Origin: Dysgonomonadaceae bacterium PH5-43
GTDB lineage: Bacteria > Bacteroidota > Bacteroidia > Bacteroidales > Azobacteroidaceae
Direction: 5' to 3'
NCBI GenBank assembly: GCA_029916745.1
Contig: JARXWK010000014.1
Coordinates: 1-64,000 of the forward strand
DNA length: 64,000 bases
Shown: in pieces, positions 46,632 to 55,323 of the stretch
How positions within the stretch are numbered: the stretch's first letter is position 1
Layout: every line of letters starts with the position of its first letter
Translations under genes and position numbers: made by a program
Notes under the pieces: generated by a model
Databases searched by the model: none
The model's input: only the letters and a program-made list of their open reading frames with translations
What the model was told of the DNA's origin: nothing

Positions 46632-47515
46632 GAAGGATTATTTTATTACTTATACTTTTCGTGTCGTTAACTATTAGCGCACAAAACAACAACTACAATA
46701 TAGAGGAACAGAAACTTGAAGGGTACATCGTTGAACTTGAAAAACTTCACGAGACTATGATTTCCGTAAAAAAGCTTGAAACTCTTATGGCTGAGTTTGA
46801 AAAAATACCACAAGAGACTCTACAAGATCGAGAAGTTTTAGAAACTTACCAAAGTCGATACGATGAAGTTTTCAAAGAGATGACTATAGAGTACATAGAT
46901 TATATTAAAGTAAATCCCAGTTCTATGCTCAGTTTACTAATAGCAGCCGATTTGTTTGAGCAAATAGATAATGCATATTCGTACGAAGAACTATTGGACG
47001 TATTAAGTCCAGAACTATTAGAAAACGAAATAGGAACATCTTTAATTCAAAAGAATAACGACAGAAAGAAAACATCTATAGGCTCAATTGCTCCAAATTT
47101 CACACTTGACAATGTAAATGGCGAATCGGTTTCGTTGTCAGACTTTAGAGGGAAGTATGTGCTGATAGACTTCTGGGCAAGTTGGTGCCGTCCTTGCAGG
47201 AAAGAAAATCCATATTTAGTACAGGCTTACGAAAAGTTCAAAGATAAAAACTTCGAAATAATAGGCGTATCGTTAGATAATCCCGGCGGCAAACTTAATT
47301 GGGTAAACGCCATAGAGAAAGACGAACTTACTTGGATTCAAGTTTCAGATTTAAAAGGCTGGCAAAGCTCCGCAGCTATAGAATATAAAGTATTATCTAT
47401 ACCGCAAAATTTCTTAATCGACCCCGATGGGATAATTATTGCTAAGAACTTAAGAGGAAATGAACTCGAAAAAGTATTGACAAGAGTTGTGTGCTTCGCA
47501 CAAGATAAAAACTAA
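46628..47515 (+). CDS. TlpA-like thioredoxin-domain protein
   Basis: 295 residues, exported by the signal IILLLILFVSLTISA. Residues 25-145 are a mostly helical domain, and the thioredoxin fold begins near 150 (IGSIAPNFTL), with active-site Cys187 and Cys190 in WCRPC and a cis-Pro in the SIPQNFLID segment. It probably reduces disulfides in the periplasm. The last residues (VVCFAQDKN) and the stop are encoded by the beta repeat module, so the natural C-terminus seems to have been replaced. Confidence 0.88.
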   Translation: MRRIILLLILFVSLTISAQNNNYNIEEQKLEGYIVELEKLHETMISVKKLETLMAEFEKIPQETLQDREVLETYQSRYDEVFKEMTIEYIDYIKVNPSSMLSLLIAADLFEQIDNAYSYEELLDVLSPELLENEIGTSLIQKNNDRKKTSIGSIAPNFTLDNVNGESVSLSDFRGKYVLIDFWASWCRPCRKENPYLVQAYEKFKDKNFEIIGVSLDNPGGKLNWVNAIEKDELTWIQVSDLKGWQSSAAIEYKVLSIPQNFLIDPDGIIIAKNLRGNELEKVLTRVVCFAQDKN

Positions 47516-47722
47516 AAGATAAAAGTTAACGTGCTCTTCCTTATCCCTTAGGTAACGCTACGCTCACCTAAGGTTATTGAGGCATAGCCCATCATCGGGC
47601 TACCACCTGCCTGAAAGGCGGAATTTGCATAGCCGTATGGCGAGCGAAGCGTTGCCTACGGTTGCAGAAATAAGTTGCCGCTTCGCGCCAGCTCTTAGTT
47701 CTTCACTCTTAGTTCTTAGTTC
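47503..47722. repeat. Solo repeat modules between convergent genes
   Basis: In order: beta (47503-47530); a gamma variant forming the hairpin CCTTAGG/CCTAAGG (47546-47573); a short hairpin-bearing spacer; gamma (47628-47661, CCGTA/TACGG type); and alpha in reverse (47678-47722). There is no array and no left module. Both flanking genes end inside the modules. The hairpins could serve as terminators, but there is no T run. Confidence 0.8.
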
Positions 47723-48564
47723 ATCTTGTAGCTTATATTGTCAATTAGTCTTACCTCGCCCGCAAAAACAGCAATACAACCTACAGGGTTATCGCTATCT
47801 TTCCAATTTTGTATCGACTGTAAACTTAAAGCATCAACAATATCGAAATACTCTACATCTAATTCTGGTAGAGAATTGAGGGTATTCACAACCTTTAATT
47901 TTACCTCGTCTACCGTATACTTTTCCGCAAGAGCTTTACTCTCAAATAAAGTTTTATAAATAGATGGAGCTGTTTTGCGTTGAGTTTCTGAAAGACGAGT
48001 ATTGCGACTGCTCATCGCCAAGCCATCTGACTCTCTTACAATAGAACAAGGTATTATCTTAACTGGTATATTAAACTGTTTTACCAACTCTTTTACTATG
48101 GCAAGCTGTTGAAAATCTTTTTCTCCAAAATAAGCATTGTTAGGAGCTACCATCTCAAATAAACGACTAACAATCTGTGCTACCCCGTTGAAATGACCAG
48201 GTCGAAACTTGCCTTCCATAACTGTTTCAAGACTTCCAAAACCAAACTCACGAGTGTCTGGTTCAGGATAAATCTCTGTTTCGGAAGGAGCAAAAACATA
48301 AGTATTGCCAACTTCTTCCAACAACTTACAATCAGCATCTAAAGTGCGTGGGTATTTTTGCAAGTCATTTTTATCATTAAATTGAGTTGGATTGACAAAT
48401 ATACTAACTACAGAAATGTCATTTTCTGCAACGCATCTTTTTACCAACTCTATGTGTCCTTGATGTAATGCCCCCATAGTAGGAACAAAACCTATTGTTT
48501 TGTTATTATCCCTATCAACCTTCAATAAAGATTGTAACTCTTTTACGCCATATATTACTTTCAT
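47716..48564 (-). CDS. panC: Pantothenate synthetase
   Basis: Joins pantoate and beta-alanine to make vitamin B5. 282 residues with the MGALHQGH nucleotide motif (30-37), [18 protein letters not shown] and the MSSRN motif near 185. The stop codon (TAA in GAACTAAGAAC) lies in the reversed alpha repeat module. panB and panD are not in the window. A minus-strand -7 box TAGTTTTG is read from 48597 to 48590. Confidence 0.96.
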   Translation of the reverse strand: MKVIYGVKELQSLLKVDRDNNKTIGFVPTMGALHQGHIELVKRCVAENDISVVSIFVNPTQFNDKNDLQKYPRTLDADCKLLEEVGNTYVFAPSETEIYPEPDTREFGFGSLETVMEGKFRPGHFNGVAQIVSRLFEMVAPNNAYFGEKDFQQLAIVKELVKQFNIPVKIIPCSIVRESDGLAMSSRNTRLSETQRKTAPSIYKTLFESKALAEKYTVDEVKLKVVNTLNSLPELDVEYFDIVDALSLQSIQNWKDSDNPVGCIAVFAGEVRLIDNISYKMN

Positions 48565-48673
48565 TACGCCAACTTTTATAAAAATCGTGCAAAACTAAGT
48601 AAATAAAAGCTAATCTTAAAGCATATTGAGAGTAATTAGTTGTAAGTTTGGAAAATTGTGGCGTTTTTTTTAT

Positions 48674-48681
48674 TATCTTTG
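48674..48681 (+). promoter_or_regulatory. -7 box (TATCTTTG) of the GT5-like gene
   Basis: A perfect -7 match 25 bases before the ATG at 48706. A TTTG at 48647-48650 is 23 bases upstream, slightly far. It drives the unit that begins with the glycogen-synthase-like gene, divergent from panC. Confidence 0.45.
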
Positions 48682-48705
48682 CAGGTAGAAATTAAAAGAA
48701 TAATA

Positions 48706-49515
48706 ATGGTTGCAAAAAAGATCCTGTTTATAACAACAGAAATCACTCCTTATCTGCCAGAAACAGAAATGTCTGTTATAGCGCGAAAACTTCCTCAAGG
48801 AATTCACGAACGTGGAAAAGAAATTAGAACTTTTATGCCTAAGTTCGGAGCCATTAATGAAAGACGAAATCAACTTCACGAGGTGATACGCCTCTCGGGA
48901 ATGAATCTTATCATTGACGACACAGACCACCCTTTAATAATAAAGGTTGCTTCTATTCAGTCTGCTCGTATGCAAATATACTTTATAGATAATGAAGATT
49001 TCTTCAATAGAAAATATCTTCTAACAGATGATAAAGGTAAAGAATTTGAGGACAACGATGAGAGATCGATATTCTATGTTAGGGGTGTAATGGAAACTGT
49101 AAAGAAATTAAGATGGTGCCCCGACTTAATCCACTGTCATGGTTGGATGACGGCTTTAGCTCCTCTTTATATTAAAAAACACTACAACGAGGATCCATAC
49201 TTCAAAAATTCAAAAGTTGTTTATTCTTTATACGATGACGACTTTACTCAACCTTTAAGAGAACGCTTCTCTGAGAAACTATTGATAGATGGGGTTTCTC
49301 CTTCTGATGTTGAAGTAATCAAAGATAAGGCAGACTTCGAATCATTAAGCAAACTTGCTATTGATTATTCTGACGGTATAATTCAGAGCAGCAAAGATGT
49401 TAATCAAGCAATTAAGGATTACGCTCAGCAAAAAGGCTTACCTTTCTTAGATTATCAGCCAGAAGATATATATATGGATAAGTTTAATGAGTTTTACGAT
49501 CAATTATTAGTTTAG
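48706..49515 (+). CDS. Glycogen/starch synthase-like protein, N-terminal GT5 domain only
   Basis: 269 residues from the ATG at 48706 (MVAKKILFITTEITPYL). It has the N-terminal Rossmann fold of GT5 synthases (family segments FMPKFGAINERR, HCHGWMTALAP). It ends before the C-terminal sugar-nucleotide domain, and the usual KTGGLGDV loop is replaced by ETEMSVIARKLP. It is therefore probably not an active glycogen synthase. Short forms of this kind recur in Bacteroidetes next to DUF4270 genes; function unknown. Confidence 0.8.
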   Translation: MVAKKILFITTEITPYLPETEMSVIARKLPQGIHERGKEIRTFMPKFGAINERRNQLHEVIRLSGMNLIIDDTDHPLIIKVASIQSARMQIYFIDNEDFFNRKYLLTDDKGKEFEDNDERSIFYVRGVMETVKKLRWCPDLIHCHGWMTALAPLYIKKHYNEDPYFKNSKVVYSLYDDDFTQPLRERFSEKLLIDGVSPSDVEVIKDKADFESLSKLAIDYSDGIIQSSKDVNQAIKDYAQQKGLPFLDYQPEDIYMDKFNEFYDQLLV

Positions 49516-49519
49516 TAAA

Positions 49520-50944
49520 ATGAAAACAAAGTTCTTTTTATTTACTTTCGTTTCTGCTTTATTTTGTTTAATAAGTTGCGATGATAATATCGATTCTATA
49601 GGTTCGGGTATTCAGCCCGATGGTGGCAAAATAGAAATCTACGACTTGTCTCTGGAAGTTAAAGGGGAAACAGTTAAATTAGATTCGATATATGCAAAGT
49701 CTGTAGCTGGACTTTTGGGCAATATTAATCACCCTGTATATGGTTCTGTAAAAGGAGATTTTGCTTGTCAGTTTTATCCTTCAGGCGGATTTGAGTTAGA
49801 CAGTATGATAGTAGATGACATAGATTCTATACAGCTTAAACTGTTTTATTACTATTATCTCGGAGACTCATTAGCTCCTATGGAAATTACTGTTTATCCT
49901 GTAGTAAAACAATTAGAAGAGAATTATTACACAAACTTAAATCTGGGAGATTATGCAGATATGAACTCTGTATTAGGCAAAAGAGTGTATACGGCTCGAG
50001 ACTTAAACATTTCGGATTCGCTAAACTCAGCTAATATAATAGACCAAAAATATAAAGTGCTTTCTGTTACTCTTCCTAAAGAATTAGGAACTAAATTTTA
50101 CAATGAATATAAGAAAGGAAAAGAAGGAGCTTTTGCTTCTGTTGAGGCTTTCGCCGATTTCTTTCCTGGTGTTTATGTAACAAATACTTTTGGTAGCGGA
50201 AGTATGTTGGAAATAGAAAAAACATCTATATATATGTATTATGAACGTCTTGCCGCAAGTGAAGATACAATAATACAAACCACCACTTTTGCATCTGTAG
50301 ACGTAACCAAAGAAGTGGTACAGTTAAATAATTATAAGAGTTCGGGAGATGAAACTTTATTAGCACCAAGCTCTGATAAGATGTATCTAAAAACTCCAGC
50401 AGGAGTGTTCTCTAAGGTAACTATACCTTTGTCTCAAATAGTAGATTCTATAGGCTCTCGACAATTTAGCAATGTAAAGCTATCTATAAATGCTTATCCA
50501 AAAGAAACTAATGATTTCGCTTGGGAATTCCCCGGTACTGGAAATGCTGTAGGTTTAGAAACTGCAAGAGCTAAACTGTTGTTAATAGAGCCCGATTCTA
50601 TCAATAGATTTTTTGAAAATCAATTGTCGGCAGATACTTACACCACTTACTATGCAACGCTTAATTCTGCAACTAATTCTTATATATTCAGTAATATATC
50701 GAACTTGTTGCAAGCCCGTATAGATGATGCAAAAACAGCTGGCAGACCTTGTGAAGACTTAGAGTTAATGTTAATACCGGTTACGGTTCCTTATTATTAT
50801 TCGTCTACCGATTACTATTATACTAATCCGTTAGATTATGCGTCTTACCACTATTTATATCCATCGGCGGTAACACTAAAGAAAGGAGCTAATAACCTTA
50901 ACGTACAAATTATAGCTGCCGATCTCGAATCAAAAGGGGATTAA
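49520..50944 (+). CDS. DUF4270 lipoprotein
   Basis: 474 residues. A lipoprotein signal (FFLFTFVSALFCLISC) ends in Cys20, followed by acidic DDNIDSIG. The body shows the DUF4270 pattern: NHPVYGSVKGDFACQ and a Tyr-rich region near the end. Distinct role unknown. It follows the GT5-like gene by four bases, so the two are likely co-transcribed. Confidence 0.88.
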   Translation: MKTKFFLFTFVSALFCLISCDDNIDSIGSGIQPDGGKIEIYDLSLEVKGETVKLDSIYAKSVAGLLGNINHPVYGSVKGDFACQFYPSGGFELDSMIVDDIDSIQLKLFYYYYLGDSLAPMEITVYPVVKQLEENYYTNLNLGDYADMNSVLGKRVYTARDLNISDSLNSANIIDQKYKVLSVTLPKELGTKFYNEYKKGKEGAFASVEAFADFFPGVYVTNTFGSGSMLEIEKTSIYMYYERLAASEDTIIQTTTFASVDVTKEVVQLNNYKSSGDETLLAPSSDKMYLKTPAGVFSKVTIPLSQIVDSIGSRQFSNVKLSINAYPKETNDFAWEFPGTGNAVGLETARAKLLLIEPDSINRFFENQLSADTYTTYYATLNSATNSYIFSNISNLLQARIDDAKTAGRPCEDLELMLIPVTVPYYYSSTDYYYTNPLDYASYHYLYPSAVTLKKGANNLNVQIIAADLESKGD

Positions 50945-51031
50945 TCCAACATTTAAAGAGTTTTGTAAAATGTAGCTTTTTTATAAACAAAGGATTATAT
51001 TTGTATCCTGATTTCCTAATAGTTTTTAAAG

Positions 51032-52474
51032 ATGATAAAGCAACAGCTATCTCAAAAGTTACAGCAAAAGTTATCGCCTCTGCAAATACAGCAGGTAAAA
51101 CTATTGGAGCTTAATTCTCTCGAAATAGAAAACAGAATTAATCAAGAATTGGAAGAGAATCCAGCTCTCGATGAAACTGCGGATAGTAATTTTGAAACAG
51201 AACTTCCAAATGATGATGACTTCGATAACGAAGATCCATCACTCGGCGACTATCGAACAGAAGATGATATTCCCGACTATAAACTACAACAAAACAATAG
51301 TAGGGGAGAACAAAAAGAGAATATACCCTACTCTGAATCAGAAACATTTCAAGAATTTCTTTTAAACCAACTTCGACTTAAAAATCTTTCGGAAGAAGAT
51401 TTTAAAGTCGGAGAATATATCATTGGAAACATTGATAGTGATGGTTATATGCGACGAGAGATTAACGCCATTGCCGATGACTTAATCTTTCAATATAATA
51501 TAGATATTTCAACAACAAAAATCAATGAAATATTATCTATAATTAAAAGTTTAGACCCAGCAGGTGTTGGAGCTGCAAATTTGCAAGAATGTCTTTTGTT
51601 AGAACTGAAAAGAAAAAAAGAAACCCCAGAGAGAGAACTTGCTATCAAGATACTACAATCTTATTTTGATGCTTTTTCGAAAAAACAATTTGAAAAAATA
51701 GCGAAAAGCTTAAATATTTCGGAAAAAGAGTTGAAAGATGCAACAAAAGAAATAACTTTGCTAAACCCTAAGCCTGGTAATTCTTGGGGTAGTTCTATAG
51801 AAACTAAAATGTCGCATATTGTTCCCGATTTTATTGTAGAGACAATGAATGGGGAGTTGCTTTTTTCTATGGCAGATCAAAATATTCCGGAGCTGAAAGT
51901 CAGTAATGAATATAACGACATAATAGATAATTACCAGAAAGCTATCAAAAACAAAAAGAAACCAACAGCAAAACAGGAAGAAGCTATTATCTTTGCAAAG
52001 CAAAAGATAGATTCTGCCAAGTGGTTTATTGATGCTATAAAACAACGGAGTATAACATTGGAAAAAACAATGCTTACAATCATTGAAATTCAGAGAGCAT
52101 TTTTTCTTTCGGGAGAAGAATCTGACTTAAAACCAATGATACTTAAAGATGTTGCGGAGCGTTGCGGATACGACATATCAACTATTTCAAGAGTGAGCAA
52201 TAGTAAATATGTTCAAACAAACTGGGGAGTATTTCCTCTTAAATATTTTTTCTCTGAGTCTATGGTTAATGATGAGGGAGAGGAAATATCAACGAGAGAA
52301 ATAAAAGCTATATTGAAAAAATGTATAGAAGAAGAAGATAAAAAGAAACCTCTAACCGACGATTTATTGTCGGCAGAGCTTAAAGAGCGAGGGTATGAAA
52401 TAGCTCGAAGAACTGTTGCTAAATACAGGGAGCAACTAAATATTCCAGTTGCTCGATTGCGAAAAGAACTATAA
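51032..52474 (+). CDS. rpoN: RNA polymerase sigma-54 factor
   Basis: 480 residues. The Gln/Leu-rich region I (QQLSQKLQQKLSPLQIQQVKLL) interacts with activators, an acidic region II follows, and the DNA-binding end has the helix-turn-helix and the RpoN box ARRTVAKYRE near 457-466. A -7-like TATATTTG is at 50996-51003. No bacterial enhancer-binding protein is in the window. Confidence 0.97.
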   Translation: MIKQQLSQKLQQKLSPLQIQQVKLLELNSLEIENRINQELEENPALDETADSNFETELPNDDDFDNEDPSLGDYRTEDDIPDYKLQQNNSRGEQKENIPYSESETFQEFLLNQLRLKNLSEEDFKVGEYIIGNIDSDGYMRREINAIADDLIFQYNIDISTTKINEILSIIKSLDPAGVGAANLQECLLLELKRKKETPERELAIKILQSYFDAFSKKQFEKIAKSLNISEKELKDATKEITLLNPKPGNSWGSSIETKMSHIVPDFIVETMNGELLFSMADQNIPELKVSNEYNDIIDNYQKAIKNKKKPTAKQEEAIIFAKQKIDSAKWFIDAIKQRSITLEKTMLTIIEIQRAFFLSGEESDLKPMILKDVAERCGYDISTISRVSNSKYVQTNWGVFPLKYFFSESMVNDEGEEISTREIKAILKKCIEEEDKKKPLTDDLLSAELKERGYEIARRTVAKYREQLNIPVARLRKEL

Positions 52475-52501
52475 TATCAATCAATTAAATTATTTAAGAT
52501 T

Positions 52502-52879
52502 ATGAATTTTCCTGAAAATTTGAAGTACACAAAAGACCACGAATGGATTCGTGTAGATGGCGACATTGCTTATGTTGGTATAACTGATTATGCTCAAGAT
52601 CAATTGGGTGAAATTGTTTTTGTTGACGTTGCTACTGAAGGCGAAACAATAAGCAAAGATGAGGTTTTTGGTTCTATTGAAGCGGTTAAAACTGTTTCTG
52701 ACTTATTAATGCCTGTTAGCGCTGAAGTTATTGAATTCAATGCAGCATTAGAAGACCAACCTGAGTTAGTAAATTCTGATGCTTACGGCGAAGGCTGGAT
52801 AATCAAAGTTAATATTCAAGATGCTTCTGAATTAGACGGTTTAATGTCGGCAAGTAGCTACCAAGAGTTTATTGGATAA
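52502..52879 (+). CDS. gcvH: Glycine cleavage system H protein
   Basis: Lipoyl carrier of the glycine cleavage system, 125 residues, with the lipoylated Lys63 in [12 protein letters not shown]. Sequence blocks such as [10 protein letters not shown] and YGEGWIIKV are typical. The P and T proteins are elsewhere. It lies four bases ahead of purE. Confidence 0.97.
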   Translation: MNFPENLKYTKDHEWIRVDGDIAYVGITDYAQDQLGEIVFVDVATEGETISKDEVFGSIEAVKTVSDLLMPVSAEVIEFNAALEDQPELVNSDAYGEGWIIKVNIQDASELDGLMSASSYQEFIG

Positions 52880-52883
52880 TCTG

Positions 52884-53390
52884 ATGAAACCTTTAGTTAG
52901 TATTATAATGGGAAGCACTTCGGATCTTCCCATTATGAGTAAAGCTGCAAAGCTTTTCGATGAGTTTGAAATCCCTTTTGAAATGCAAGCTTTGTCGGCT
53001 CATAGAACCCCAGCTGAAGTAGAAGAGTTTGCAAAAAATGCAAAAAACAGAGGTGTAGAAGTTATTATAGCTGCGGCTGGAATGGCTGCGCACTTACCTG
53101 GCGTTATTGCATCTATGACCACATTGCCTGTTATAGGAGTTCCTATAAGTGCCTCTTTAGATGGAGTTGATGCTCTGTTAGCTATTGTACAAATGCCTCC
53201 GGGTATTCCTGTAGCAACAGTAGGTATAGATGCTGCGATGAATGCAGCGATCTTAGCAACTCAAATTATTTCAGTAAAAGACGAAACTTTACAAGTTAAA
53301 CTTGCCGAATACAAAGAAAATCTTAAAACTAAGATTGTTAAGGCTAATGAAGAACTTTCGTCAGTGAAATATAAATTCAAAACGAATTAA
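52884..53390 (+). CDS. purE: N5-carboxyaminoimidazole ribonucleotide mutase
   Basis: Purine synthesis enzyme, class I PurE. 168 residues from the ATG at 52884. Active-site motifs are GSTSDLPIM and SAHRTP, with AAAGMAAHLPG. The purK partner is not here. It lies between gcvH and ispG with almost no spacing. Confidence 0.96.
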   Translation: MKPLVSIIMGSTSDLPIMSKAAKLFDEFEIPFEMQALSAHRTPAEVEEFAKNAKNRGVEVIIAAAGMAAHLPGVIASMTTLPVIGVPISASLDGVDALLAIVQMPPGIPVATVGIDAAMNAAILATQIISVKDETLQVKLAEYKENLKTKIVKANEELSSVKYKFKTN

Positions 53391-53394
53391 ATAG

Positions 53395-55227
53395 ATGTCG
53401 TTTAATTATTCAAGAAGACAAGCATCAGTAACAGAGATAGGGAATACTCCCTTGGGAGGTAGTAATCCTATAAGAATACAATCGATGACAAACACATCGA
53501 CTATGGATACTGATGCTTGTATTAAGCAAGCCATAGCTATTATCGAATCTGGCGGAGAATACGTTAGACTTACCACTCAGGGGGTGCGCGAAGCTGAAAA
53601 TCTCAAGTATATTAAACAGGGATTAAACGAGTTAGGATACCATACTCCTCTTGTTGCCGATGTGCATTTTAACCCTAAAGCAGCAGAAGCGGCTGCTCAT
53701 ATTATTGAAAAAGTTAGGATAAATCCGGGCAATTTCGCCGACCCGGTTAAGACTTTCAAAACATTTGAATACTCCAATGAAGAATACCAACTTGAACTTG
53801 AAAAGATAAGAGAACGTTTTATCCCTCTCTTAAATATTTGTAAAGAACATAATACCGCTATTAGAATAGGAGTTAATCACGGTTCTCTTTCTGATAGAAT
53901 TATGAGCAGATATGGAGATACTCCTCAAGGTATGGTGGAGTCGTGTATGGAATTTCTAAGGATTTGTATTGATGAAAACTTTACAAATATCGTAATCTCT
54001 ATCAAGGCTTCTAATTCGTTTGTTATGGTAAGAACTGTAAGACTTTTAGTTGACCAAATGGGAGAGGAAGGTATGAATTTTCCTTTACACTTAGGGGTAA
54101 CAGAGGCAGGAGAAGGAGAAGATGGAAGAATTAAATCGGCTGTTGGCATAGGCACTTTGTTATTAGAAGGCATAGGAGATACAATTCGTGTTTCGTTAAG
54201 TGAAAATCCTGAAAAAGAAATACCTGTGGCTCGTTCTTTGGTTGAATATGTGAATGAAAAAGCAAAACTTCCAACTATCAATCAAGAATTATCTTTGCTT
54301 TACAACAAATTTAATCCACAAAGAAAAAAAACTATACCTATATATAATATAGGAGGTGAAAATGTTCCAATAGTTATATCTGATAGATCAGAAAAAGAAA
54401 TCACCGCAAACAATAAAGAAGAAATAACTCCCGATTATATATATGTAGGTGCTCAATTCGCTAAAAACAGAATCTCTGACACTCCTATAATTGTAGATGC
54501 GGATTATTATATTGATGAAGATAATACTTATCCTTTATTTAATATTACACAACAAGATTCGTGGATTACTCACAAAGGACTTTGTTTTGTAAATCTAACA
54601 TTCAGCAATTTAGATAATAAACTAATCGAAACTCTAAAAGAAAAGAACAATACTGTTATTATTATAAATTCTGAATCGGATAATATATACGAACAAAAAG
54701 CTTTTATCCATAAATTAATGGATAATGCGATACAAAATCCAGTAGTAATAAAGACTATTTATCAAGAATCAGAATTAGAACAACTACAAATAAAATCATC
54801 TGTAGACAATGGTTCTTTCTTTTTAGATATGCTTGCCGATGGTATTATGATTTCAAATAAAAACACCTCTATACCTGCGGAAGTTATTGACGAATGTGCC
54901 TTTGGAATATTACAAGCTACCGGACGAAGAATATTCAAGACTGAATATATTTCTTGTCCTGGCTGCGGACGAACATTATTCGATTTACATTCAGCAATAC
55001 GAAAAGTAAAAACAGCAACCTCTCATCTTAAAGGAATGAAGATAGCCATTATGGGTTGTATAGTAAACGGACCAGGCGAAATGGCTGATGCCGATTACGG
55101 ATATGTTGGAGCTGGCGTTGGCAAGGTTAGCCTTTACAAGGGTAAAGAATGTGTATTGAAAAACATTCCCGAAGAAGAAGCTGTTGACGCATTAATAGAC
55201 CTAATATCTAAACAAACAACGCGTTAA
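53395..55227 (+). CDS. ispG: (E)-4-hydroxy-3-methylbut-2-enyl-diphosphate synthase, large form
   Basis: Makes HMBPP in the MEP isoprenoid pathway. At 610 residues it is the two-part Bacteroidetes/plant-type protein, with the TIM barrel at the front (QSMTNTSTMDTDAC) and an extra insert domain of about 250 residues. The C-terminal [4Fe-4S] ligands are Cys521, Cys524 and Cys555, plus Glu562. Follows purE by four bases. Confidence 0.96.
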   Translation: MSFNYSRRQASVTEIGNTPLGGSNPIRIQSMTNTSTMDTDACIKQAIAIIESGGEYVRLTTQGVREAENLKYIKQGLNELGYHTPLVADVHFNPKAAEAAAHIIEKVRINPGNFADPVKTFKTFEYSNEEYQLELEKIRERFIPLLNICKEHNTAIRIGVNHGSLSDRIMSRYGDTPQGMVESCMEFLRICIDENFTNIVISIKASNSFVMVRTVRLLVDQMGEEGMNFPLHLGVTEAGEGEDGRIKSAVGIGTLLLEGIGDTIRVSLSENPEKEIPVARSLVEYVNEKAKLPTINQELSLLYNKFNPQRKKTIPIYNIGGENVPIVISDRSEKEITANNKEEITPDYIYVGAQFAKNRISDTPIIVDADYYIDEDNTYPLFNITQQDSWITHKGLCFVNLTFSNLDNKLIETLKEKNNTVIIINSESDNIYEQKAFIHKLMDNAIQNPVVIKTIYQESELEQLQIKSSVDNGSFFLDMLADGIMISNKNTSIPAEVIDECAFGILQATGRRIFKTEYISCPGCGRTLFDLHSAIRKVKTATSHLKGMKIAIMGCIVNGPGEMADADYGYVGAGVGKVSLYKGKECVLKNIPEEEAVDALIDLISKQTTR

Positions 55228-55323
55228 TATTATTTTTTTTAGCTTTTGAGAATGTTTTTACAAAAAATTTAATAGCTTTGTAAGAATATTAATGAGATAG
55301 TAATATCTATAAATTGTGGCCCT

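Noticed and set aside
47577-47879. Plus-strand 100-codon ORF over the repeat modules and panC end
   Set aside because: It consists of repeat modules and the antisense of panC; no protein-like sequence.
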